From contig URZR01000028.1 of NCBI GenBank assembly GCA_900552425.1, positions 1-14,604 of the forward strand: 14,604 bases of DNA. The letters are read 5' to 3'. This DNA is from an uncultured Collinsella sp. GTDB lineage: Bacteria; Actinomycetota; Coriobacteriia; Coriobacteriales; Coriobacteriaceae. The notes beneath the pieces were generated by a model, which was not told where the DNA came from, searched no databases, and saw only the letters and a list, made by a program, of their open reading frames with translations. Of the stretch, positions 7,707 through 13,306 are shown piece after piece. Position 1 is the stretch's first letter. Each line of letters begins with the position of its first letter. The translations under genes and the position numbers were made by a program.

Positions 7707-7976
7707 ATGGACAAGAACACGCTGCTATTCCAGGACAAAGGTTCGGGTAGGTTTAAAGACGTCAAGATCTACCCTAACCGTATTGAGGTGCTCAAGAAGG
7801 GCACGTTTGGTGGCAAGCACACCGAGATTGTTTACCTTAAGGACATCACTGGGGTCAACAGGATCAAGGGCCGCGACGTTTTCCTACGTAACAGGCTGTT
7901 GACCGCTTGTGTCTTTAGCCTGAGCAGTCGTGCGAAGGCCCAGGAGTTTGTTAACGCGCTGAACATGGTGATGTAG
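7707..7976 (+). CDS. small hypothetical protein, possibly PH-like fold
   Basis: An 89-residue cytosolic protein starting MDKNTLLFQDK. The ATG at 7707 follows GGGAG at eight bases, so the longer in-frame start at 7662 is rejected. The order of short strands (LLFQ, VKIYPNRIEVLKK, HTEIVYLKDITGVNRI, RLLTACVFSL) and a final helix (RAKAQEFVNALNMV) resembles a small bacterial PH-like domain. In such proteins a helix closes a beta sandwich, and the phrase on strand-encoded interaction constants fits. This is a fold impression from pattern only, with no catalytic residues. It stands alone between a divergent DUF1016 gene and a convergent PLC gene. Confidence 0.75.
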   Translation: MDKNTLLFQDKGSGRFKDVKIYPNRIEVLKKGTFGGKHTEIVYLKDITGVNRIKGRDVFLRNRLLTACVFSLSSRAKAQEFVNALNMVM

Positions 7977-8001
7977 TCGAAAGCGGCGTTCGGGCCAAGG
8001 T

Positions 8002-8041
8002 AAAAATCGGGGGCACAGAACGGTGTTCTGCGCCCCCGATT
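8002..8041 (-). terminator. intrinsic terminator of the minus-strand PLC gene
   Basis: A 17-base-pair stem with one mismatch (arms 8005-8021 and 8025-8041, three-base loop) is followed, read on the minus strand, by a run of T (8006-8002). It lies 30 bases past the stop codon at 8071. On the plus strand no T run follows, so its polarity serves the minus-strand gene, though it may also slow transcription from the small gene at 7707. Confidence 0.85.
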
Positions 8042-8070
8042 GAGTCGATGTGTCTAAAAGGCTGGCTTGC

Positions 8071-9033
8071 CTATTCGCTAGCGCCTTCGCTGTCTTCGCG
8101 GTCACTGGCAAGCATTGCTGCACCTGCGACCGTCGTCGCCACGGCGGCGGCAGCGAGCCCGGCGGCAACGCCAGAGCCGTCGCCCGTGTCGGCGAGTTTT
8201 CCGGCCGAGCTTTTGCCCTTGCCGTTCTTGTCGGCGCTACCTGCGTTGGAGCCCGTGCCACCGTCGGTGCCGGCGCCGTTGCCGCCCGCGTTGCCCGAGG
8301 CTGCAACGGTAAAGCTTGCGGCTCCGTCGCTGGCGAGCGTGTAGTTCTGCGCCGCGTCGCCCAAGAGACCGTTCACGCGCACCCAGTACGTTCCCGCGGT
8401 AAATGCCTCGCCCTCGGCCATCGCCGTTCCCGGAGCGCCGTTCGCGTCGTGCACAAACTCGAGCTGGGCCGTGCAGGCATCGGTTTCGAGCTTGCCCTTG
8501 AGTGATGCCGCAATCTTGGCGCGCACGTCTTCGCCGGCCTTAAGGCCTTCGAGTCCCTCAAAATGGGGCGTCAGCGCGCGTGGATCGATATCGATGGGCA
8601 CGGAGCCCCGCAGCTCCGTAACGGTCTCGTTGCCCAAGGCGTCGACATCCACATATTCGATGGCAAACGCATGGCCCGAAGCTGCCACGTTGAGTACGTT
8701 GCTGCTGTCGACGAGGCGGAAATGACCCTCGCCAACGGTCTTGCCATCCTGGAATGAGGCATCGCTCAGCGAGTCGCCGTACGTCATGCGCATGCGGGTC
8801 GGGAGATAGTACGGGAGATAGTACGAAGCCGTCTGCTTGTGCTCCGTATCGTAATTGCGCTGGTAGATGCTCCGGGCCAGCGCCGCATCAACAAAGTCGG
8901 ATGCGATGATGCCAATGTGCTTGAGGTAATCTGACTTTGTATCCTCGATGCCGCTGGGATTGATGTACGGGCTCTTATACAGATGCTCGTTGACTACTCG
9001 TGCCGAGGTAAAAGGATTGCCTCCGTGCGACAA
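8071..9033 (-). CDS. 3' part of the interrupted PI-PLC-like surface protein: end of catalytic domain, Ig-like region, LADTG anchor
   Basis: This frame is the direct continuation of the gene ending at 9049: the same frame, separated only by a TAA and five codons. Its only available start near the top is TTG at 9033, with no ribosome site, so independent translation is doubtful. The first 45 residues hold VVNEHLY and HIGIIASDFVD, which match the last strands and helix of a PI-PLC X barrel. A segment beginning MTYGDSLSD and further beta-rich stretches follow, resembling Ig-like stalk domains of surface proteins. A Gly/Asn/Ser linker leads to KLADTGDG, an LPxTG-like sortase signal (encoded at about 8182-8196), a hydrophobic helix and a short acidic tail. 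Best read as the severed wall-anchoring half of one gene, hence likely a pseudogene fragment unless the stop is read through. Confidence 0.75.
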   Translation of the reverse strand: MSHGGNPFTSARVVNEHLYKSPYINPSGIEDTKSDYLKHIGIIASDFVDAALARSIYQRNYDTEHKQTASYYLPYYLPTRMRMTYGDSLSDASFQDGKTVGEGHFRLVDSSNVLNVAASGHAFAIEYVDVDALGNETVTELRGSVPIDIDPRALTPHFEGLEGLKAGEDVRAKIAASLKGKLETDACTAQLEFVHDANGAPGTAMAEGEAFTAGTYWVRVNGLLGDAAQNYTLASDGAASFTVAASGNAGGNGAGTDGGTGSNAGSADKNGKGKSSAGKLADTGDGSGVAAGLAAAAVATTVAGAAMLASDREDSEGASE

Positions 9034-9048
9034 GCCCGTGCAGCTGGT

Positions 9049-10551
9049 TTAGTTGATAGACCAGCAACGCTCCTGGACTTGCACCTTGGCCCCGTCATCG
9101 TCCGCGACGTCCACCTTGTTGCGCGTGCGCCCGGTCGTTTCCTTCAGCGCATTATCGACCCAGCTGAGCTTGTCGGTTCCCGTGAGTTTGTACTTGTCCT
9201 GGGCGTATACCTTGGTGCAATAGGGCTCTTTGTCTCCTGTTTCCCCCGCGGCTTCAAAGCCCCGCGCGTCTTGGACGAGACACATAGTGGCGCTGTCGGA
9301 GTGAGCCTTGATCTTGTCATCCCATTCGGTAAGGTCGAGGCCCCACGTGTGGCCGCTTACACTGTTGCCGGCGAGCCTAAATCGACGCAGCAGAACGATC
9401 TTTCCGCGCACCTCGTGTAGCGTGGGGACGTGGCTCGACGTGTAGAACAGATCGGGATTCTCGGCCATAACCTTGGCGAAGGCCGTCGTTATGCTTTCGT
9501 CGGTAGCCTCGTCGTTGCCGCGCGATGCGAGCATGATAAGCGCTTCTCTCGGGTTTTCGTTCAAAAACTTTTTGAAGTACCCGATGACATCGGAGAGATG
9601 CAGATAGTCCCCGTCTTTTTTGAATAGGTAGAAATCCCCGTGGCAGATACCGGGGTTGTCGCCCTTTCCGAGCCGGATATCAAAATAGCGGATTCCCTCG
9701 AGCAACTGCGTGGGAATGTAATCCTGCTGGCATTTTACTTGCGAGGATTGGGGCTCAGTGTCTTTGTCCACGCTGCAGGTGCCCGAATCGTGCGTACCCG
9801 GGATGCTCAGCTCGTCGAGGAACTTGTTGTCGTCGACGTATTTCATCCAACATGGCCCATCGACGTAGCTACTGTACGTGATCCAGTCGAGGCTGCTAAC
9901 CGTGGCATCGTTCTTTTTCATGTCGTAACCGATAAGTTCGAGCTCCCACGGAATGCTTTTCCTCTTATGGCAGATCTTGTTGTTGTCCTGGTCTTTGCCG
10001 TCCGTTTCTATGGCCAGGTAATTAATGTCTTTTTTCTCGTTTGTGCGGTCTCGGATGATGTAGGTTCCGTTTTGCTGGCGGTCGAACGCAAAAGAGCGGC
10101 TGGCCTTGCCGTCATGCTCGCCGCTCCATACGTGGATGACCTTTCCATCTTTGTCCGAGTCGCCATCGACCGACCAAATGCTGTAGCCCGTCTTCTTGTG
10201 CTCTTCGAAATTGAGCAGGGTGCGGATGGCATACCAATTTGTATTTTCTGTATCGGTCGCTACGTGCTCAAGGATGAGCTTGCTGGACGTGCCGTCATTA
10301 AACAGGTGGCAGACGTTGCCGATGACGTTGCCGTCTTCGTTGACGCTCGCGGTGCGAAAATAGCCCGCGGGGCGAAGGCGAATGACGAACTTGTCGAGGG
10401 TGGCCGCTGGCTCGGCCGTGCCGTCCGCAAAGGCTGTCCGCGGACTAATGCCCAGCATGGCGGTTTCGGGCAGGCTTGCCAGAGGCGACAACGCTGCAAG
10501 TCCAAGGCCCAGCGTAAACGCTCGGCGACTGATGGCATGATGTTCGGTCAT
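9049..10551 (-). CDS. secreted PI-PLC X-domain protein, Tat signal, truncated by in-frame stop
   Basis: The 500-residue product begins with a twin-arginine signal, SRRAFT (8-13), then a hydrophobic stretch and a likely cleavage near AFADG (40-44). Residues about 52-207 look like a beta-trefoil (ricin-type) carbohydrate-binding domain. The catalytic PI-PLC X domain starts near 235: SIPGTHDSG with H254, RYFDIRL (288-294) and CHGDF with H304 supply the two histidines and acidic/arginine residues of the family, which cleaves phosphatidylinositol or similar lipids at the cell surface. The start ATG has GGAGGAG just upstream. The frame stops at WSIN-TAA, exactly where the conserved last barrel strand should continue; the missing end is encoded in frame downstream (8071-9033). 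Activity of this truncated form is doubtful. Substrate is unknown. Confidence 0.88.
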   Translation of the reverse strand: MTEHHAISRRAFTLGLGLAALSPLASLPETAMLGISPRTAFADGTAEPAATLDKFVIRLRPAGYFRTASVNEDGNVIGNVCHLFNDGTSSKLILEHVATDTENTNWYAIRTLLNFEEHKKTGYSIWSVDGDSDKDGKVIHVWSGEHDGKASRSFAFDRQQNGTYIIRDRTNEKKDINYLAIETDGKDQDNNKICHKRKSIPWELELIGYDMKKNDATVSSLDWITYSSYVDGPCWMKYVDDNKFLDELSIPGTHDSGTCSVDKDTEPQSSQVKCQQDYIPTQLLEGIRYFDIRLGKGDNPGICHGDFYLFKKDGDYLHLSDVIGYFKKFLNENPREALIMLASRGNDEATDESITTAFAKVMAENPDLFYTSSHVPTLHEVRGKIVLLRRFRLAGNSVSGHTWGLDLTEWDDKIKAHSDSATMCLVQDARGFEAAGETGDKEPYCTKVYAQDKYKLTGTDKLSWVDNALKETTGRTRNKVDVADDDGAKVQVQERCWSIN

Positions 10552-10594
10552 AACTCCTCCGTTCGCAGGGTGCGGTTATGCACTCATTTTGTTC

Positions 10595-10600
10595 ACTATA
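10595..10600 (-). promoter_or_regulatory. possible -10 box of the PLC gene
   Basis: Read on the minus strand, TATAGT lies 43 bases before the PLC start codon. No good -35 box is present at 16-18 bases. The 305-base gap 10552-10856 otherwise holds only the lipoprotein terminator at 10754-10783; I see nothing else in it. Confidence 0.38.
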
Positions 10601-10753
10601 CTGCCCGGATGTCTAAACGTGTTGGCTTAATTGTCTGCGTGGCGCCATAAATCGGCGGGCGGACGCGTTGGGGCGCTTGTCTATTATGTGCTGCTACCGC
10701 GCTGGGGGTGGTTTTGCCGCCCGGCACCCTCGCGTTCGCCGGCTATCGGCATA

Positions 10754-10783
10754 AGAAAAGGAGGGTCGGTTTACCGGCCCTCC
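10754..10783 (-). terminator. intrinsic terminator of the first lipoprotein gene
   Basis: Arms 10760-10770 and 10773-10783 form an 11-base-pair stem with one G-T pair and a two-base loop. On the minus strand TTTTCT follows. It lies about 73 bases past the stop codon at 10857. Confidence 0.82.
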
Positions 10784-10856
10784 CTGGGTGCGAAGCGCTG
10801 GGGTACCGTCGCTTGTTTGCACTGCGACCGTGTTTCCCGTTGCGCTCGCCAGTCGC

Positions 10857-11450
10857 TTAGCGCTTGATCTCGATATCGTCGAGCTTGACGTCCATGGCCT
10901 CGGTCTTGGCTTCGGCGATGTCGTCGGCAAACTCCAGAGACTTCATCATGGTCTCGACGGCGTCCTTGTGCTCCTCGACATTGTCGATGCTCACGTAGAC
11001 GCTGCCGCCGCCTGCTTCGGTGAAGTACTCAGTCGTCACGCCGCCCGAGTGTGTATAGGAAGCGTTGCGCCAAGTCTTGCCGCTGTACTTGACGGGGTCA
11101 TTCTCGGTCCACTCAAAGTTGGCCTTCCATTTGGCCTCGTAGTCGAACAGCTCGTCGGCGTTCTTGTCGGAGTCGAAGACAGGGATGAAGCGATCGCTGG
11201 CGTGCTCGCTCTCGGTGAACTTAAACTGGGCCCTATCGGCGGTGTCGCCTGCGACGTCCGTGATTTCGACGCCCTCGGGCACCTCGACCTTAAACCAAAT
11301 GAAGTCGGTCCTCATATCCACGGCTGGCTTTTCTGCTCCGCCGCCACCGCCACTGCCAGCAGCGCCACCGCTTCCGCCGCAACCCACCAGGGCAACCGCG
11401 GCAAAAAGACTCATGCAGAGGGTGAGAATCGCAAAGGCCTTCTTTTTCAT
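10857..11450 (-). CDS. secreted lipoprotein, paralog of the neighbour at 11694-12296
   Basis: A 197-residue lipoprotein. MKKK, a hydrophobic core and the lipobox LVGC (C24) give a type II signal peptide, followed by a Gly/Ser linker, so the mature protein should be anchored to the outer face of the membrane. The ATG has GAGGAGG at eight bases. The mature domain starts TDFIWFKVEVPEGV and contains ASDRFIPVF, WTENDPVKYSGKTWRNASY, GSVYVSIDN and a C-terminal helix-strand segment ending VKLDDIEIKR. The same landmarks occur in the next gene, so the two are a tandem duplication with considerable divergence. I recognise no named family. It has its own terminator and possibly its own promoter. Ligand and role are unknown. 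Confidence 0.88.
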   Translation of the reverse strand: MKKKAFAILTLCMSLFAAVALVGCGGSGGAAGSGGGGGAEKPAVDMRTDFIWFKVEVPEGVEITDVAGDTADRAQFKFTESEHASDRFIPVFDSDKNADELFDYEAKWKANFEWTENDPVKYSGKTWRNASYTHSGGVTTEYFTEAGGGSVYVSIDNVEEHKDAVETMMKSLEFADDIAEAKTEAMDVKLDDIEIKR

Positions 11451-11497
11451 GGTCGTGTCCTCCTCGATCTGTAACCGCCCATGGATTACCTGTCTTT

Positions 11498-11503
11498 ACT
11501 GTA
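11498..11503 (-). promoter_or_regulatory. possible -10 box of the first lipoprotein gene
   Basis: Read on the minus strand, TACAGT lies 47 bases before the start codon at 11450. The usual -35 position is poor, but the 19-base repeat at 11523-11541 ends 19 bases upstream of it and could replace or overlap a -35 element. Confidence 0.35.
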
Positions 11504-11522
11504 CGCGTGGACGGCTCGCTAG

Positions 11523-11541
11523 GGTGGGCCATGTGTCCCAT
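11523..11541 (-). repeat. 19-base motif, copy A (upstream of first lipoprotein)
   Basis: The plus-strand sequence GGTGGGCCATGTGTCCCAT occurs here and, identically, at 12492-12510. On the minus strand it reads ATGGGACACATGGCCCACC, a partly symmetric sequence with TGGG and CCCA ends. It sits 73-91 bases upstream of the first lipoprotein start codon. A regulator site or a dispersed repeat is possible. Confidence 0.7.
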
Positions 11542-11587
11542 TCTGAGGGCCGGATTTGCGCCGACAAGTGGCAATATGCGCGGGTCC

Positions 11588-11623
11588 AAAAGAGGGGAGG
11601 GCCGATGCCTGTCGGCCCTCCCC
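11588..11623 (-). terminator. intrinsic terminator of the second lipoprotein gene
   Basis: GGGGAGGGCCGA (11594-11605) pairs perfectly with TCGGCCCTCCCC (11612-11623) around a six-base loop. On the minus strand TCTTTT follows. It lies 71 bases past the stop codon at 11694 and shares its GGAGGGCCG core with the terminator at 10754-10783. Confidence 0.88.
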
Positions 11624-11693
11624 GGGGTTGGGTGCCCGTTGCTTTAATGGGGCGCATGTGCGCAGGTGCGCGTAGGCGCGTGCGGGTGTCCCG

Positions 11694-12296
11694 TTACTTG
11701 AGCTCGATGCTCGAAATCTCGACTTCGCGCGCCTCAGAAACTGCCTCTGCCATGTCATCGGGGAATTCGATGGAGTTGAGGAGCGCCTCGGCTTCTTTCT
11801 TGTGCTGGTCGAAGTTCGAGATGAGGACGTAGACGCTTCCTGGTTCAACGTCGGTAAAAAGGATGGTTGAGATACCGCTGTTGTCTTCGTACGTTCCGAC
11901 GAGCCACGTCCTGCCGTTATATTCGACGGACCCGCCATCCTTCCACTGGAACGTATCCCCCTTCTTTTCTGCCTGGTCGGCGTGGGACTCCTCGGCCGTC
12001 AGCGCTTTTTTCCAAACGGGGATAAAGCGATCGGCCGAGGCGTTCTCGTCTTCGGGGAAGGTGAGCTGGACCCTGTCGGCGTTCTTGCCGGCGGAGTCGC
12101 TTACGCCGACGCCCTCGGGCATCTCGACCTTAAACCAGATAAAGTCGGTCTTCTTGGCGACGGGGGCCTTTTCCTTGCTTTCGCTCTTGGCGGTGCTGCC
12201 GCCTCCGCCCGATGCGCTCCCGCCGCAGCCGACAAGGGCAAATGCGGCAAAGAGGGCGACGCAAAGGGAAAGGATCGATAGGGTCTTTTTCTTCAT
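11694..12296 (-). CDS. secreted lipoprotein, paralog of the neighbour at 10857-11450
   Basis: A 200-residue lipoprotein with signal MKKKTLSILSLCVALFAA and lipobox LVGC (C24), then a Gly/Ser/Lys linker. The ATG at 12296 has AAGGAGG at eight bases and places the signal peptide correctly; an in-frame ATG at 12437 with its own AAGGAG would put 47 non-signal residues in front and is rejected. Mature-domain landmarks match the neighbour: TDFIWFKVEMPEGV, ASADRFIPVW, WKDGGSVEYNGRTWLVGTY, GSVYVLISNFDQHKKEAE and a C-terminal IELK. The family is unknown to me; a beta-rich fold with a terminal helix is suggested by the pattern. The gene has its own terminator, and its 375-base upstream gap is described under separate entries. 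Confidence 0.88.
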   Translation of the reverse strand: MKKKTLSILSLCVALFAAFALVGCGGSASGGGGSTAKSESKEKAPVAKKTDFIWFKVEMPEGVGVSDSAGKNADRVQLTFPEDENASADRFIPVWKKALTAEESHADQAEKKGDTFQWKDGGSVEYNGRTWLVGTYEDNSGISTILFTDVEPGSVYVLISNFDQHKKEAEALLNSIEFPDDMAEAVSEAREVEISSIELK

Positions 12297-12323
12297 GGTG
12301 GTGTCCTCCTTGTCTGCCAGGGA

Positions 12324-12370
12324 CATCGTGTGCCGCGGATCGCTGGGGCGGCGGCTACGCGCACACGATG
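12324..12370. repeat. 10-base perfect inverted repeat in the leader of the second lipoprotein gene
   Basis: CATCGTGTGC (12324-12333) and GCACACGATG (12361-12370) are exact inverted copies 27 bases apart, and three more pairs form if one base is bulged. The near arm is 28 bases from the lipoprotein start codon, just upstream of its ribosome site. No T run follows on either strand, so it is not a terminator; a leader RNA structure or operator is possible. Confidence 0.6.
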
Positions 12371-12510
12371 GCTTTGTTTGCTGTGCGGTTATTCCTCCAT
12401 TCGTCGTCCGGTGCCGTGATGAGCGTTGCCCCAACATGGGGCTCCTTATCTATATGTATGCCCCAGTTGCCGTCGTCCGGGAGTCTCGAAAGGTGGGCCA
12501 TGTGTCCCAT
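12355..12510 (-). CDS. possible 51-residue small protein, doubtful
   Basis: An open frame starting at the ATG inside repeat copy B (12508-12510) would code for 51 residues beginning MGHMAHLSRL, with GNWGIHIDKEPHVG and APDDEWRNN inside, and ends in TAG. The composition looks protein-like rather than arginine-heavy shadow sequence. There is no ribosome site before the ATG and no recognised family, and it lies wholly within the lipoprotein leader. Copy A also begins MGHMAH but then diverges and stays open into the lipoprotein gene. It may be a degenerate gene or a translated-looking repeat element. Confidence 0.2.
   Translation of the reverse strand: MGHMAHLSRLPDDGNWGIHIDKEPHVGATLITAPDDEWRNNRTANKAIVCA
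12492..12510 (-). repeat. 19-base motif, copy B (upstream of second lipoprotein)
   Basis: Identical to 11523-11541 over 19 bases and in the same orientation relative to the downstream lipoprotein gene, but 196-214 bases from its start codon instead of 73-91. Flanking bases differ, so the conservation is local. Confidence 0.7.
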
Positions 12511-12565
12511 GTTTGCGTTGCTGTCGCCTATCGTGTGCCATAGAAATCCGCGATGGCCAGGTGCG

Positions 12566-12594
12566 CTGACGCTCGAGTGCTTATGGGCTAGACT
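12566..12594 (+). promoter_or_regulatory. promoter of the fchA-folD operon
   Basis: CTGACG (12566-12571) and TAGACT (12589-12594) match the -35 and -10 consensus at four of six positions each, with a 17-base spacer. The predicted start near 12601 gives a leader of about 70 bases. The rest of the 12297-12671 gap holds the repeat copy B, the inverted repeat and the doubtful small frame. Confidence 0.5.
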
Positions 12595-12619
12595 TAGCAC
12601 CATTATGTGATCGATGCGG

Positions 12620-12645
12620 TCGGTCGGCGGTTGCCACCCGACCGA
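12620..12645 (+). promoter_or_regulatory. stem-loop in the fchA leader
   Basis: TCGGTCGG (12620-12627) pairs with CCGACCGA (12638-12645) around a ten-base loop, in the predicted 5' leader of fchA and 26 bases before its start codon. No T run follows, so it is not a terminator. It could affect translation or transcript stability; it matches no riboswitch I recognise. Confidence 0.4.
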
Positions 12646-12671
12646 TGTATATGACTTGAAGGTGCATGCGT

Positions 12672-13304
12672 ATGAGCCAAGAGATGATGGACAAGACCTG
12701 CCGCGGGTTTGCCGAGGCGCTTGCCGCGCGCGAGCCGGTGCCCGGCGGCGGCAGCGCGAGCGCCTTTGTGGGTGCGCTGGGCGCCTCGCTGTGCGGGATG
12801 GTCGCGCGCTACGGCGCGACCAATCCTGCGCTTGCCGATCGCGCGGATGACCTGACGCGTGCGTTTGTCCATGCTGATGAGCTGGCCCAGGAGCTTGTCG
12901 AGTTGGTTGCCGAGGACGTTCGTGCCTATGGGCAGGTGTCCGCGGCGTACGGTATTCCGCGTGACGATCCGGCTCGAGCGACCGCGATTCAGGATGCGCT
13001 GCATGTGGCCGCTATGCCGCCGTATCGCATTATGGATGCCTGCGGGCGTGCACTGGCGCTGCTCGAGGACATGGCCGACAAGGGTTCGCGTCAGCTGCTG
13101 TCCGATGTGGCGTGCGGCGCCGTGTTCTGCCGTTCCGCTATGCAGGGCGCGAGCTTGACGCTCTTTGCGAACACCACGTCTATGAAGGACCGGGCGCGCG
13201 CCGAGGAGCTCGAGACCGCGTGCGATGAGCTGCTCGACACGTGGTTGCCGCGCGCCGATGCGCTGGCGCGCCGCGCCGCCGACGCTGCAAGGAAGAGAGG
13301 ATAG
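12672..13304 (+). CDS. fchA: methenyl-tetrahydrofolate cyclohydrolase / cyclodeaminase-family protein
   Basis: A 210-residue protein of the formiminotransferase-cyclodeaminase C-terminal family. Stand-alone members either release ammonia from formimino-THF or, as FchA, interconvert 5,10-methenyl-THF and 10-formyl-THF. The ATG at 12672 is nine bases after AAGG; the ATG at 12666 sits too close to it. Visible are the family signature PGGGSASA (24-31), the ALGASL turn, EDVRAYGQVSAAYGIP with D83, and SDVACGAVFCRSA (144-156), in an all-helical protein of normal length. It lies two bases upstream of folD, whose ribosome site is inside its last codons, so the two are one operon and probably translationally coupled. 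No glutamate formiminotransferase is nearby, which favours the cyclohydrolase role. Confidence 0.9.
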   Translation: MSQEMMDKTCRGFAEALAAREPVPGGGSASAFVGALGASLCGMVARYGATNPALADRADDLTRAFVHADELAQELVELVAEDVRAYGQVSAAYGIPRDDPARATAIQDALHVAAMPPYRIMDACGRALALLEDMADKGSRQLLSDVACGAVFCRSAMQGASLTLFANTTSMKDRARAEELETACDELLDTWLPRADALARRAADAARKRG

Positions 13305-13306
13305 CC

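Noticed and set aside
9640..10650. 336-codon plus-strand open frame opposite the PLC gene
   Set aside because: The minus strand has a signal peptide, catalytic motifs and a ribosome site; the plus frame is Val/Ala/Asp-rich with no start signals.
10788..11474. 228-codon plus-strand open frame opposite the first lipoprotein
   Set aside because: The lipoprotein has a lipobox and strong ribosome site, and a paralog in the same strand; the plus frame is its shadow.
11694..12437. Longer start (ATG 12437, with AAGGAG upstream) for the second lipoprotein
   Set aside because: It would bury the lipoprotein signal behind 47 polar residues; the ATG at 12296 has AAGGAGG and matches the paralog's start.
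12620..12645. Stem-loop before fchA as a terminator or a THF riboswitch
   Set aside because: No T run follows, and one short hairpin does not show the multi-stem layout of a THF riboswitch.
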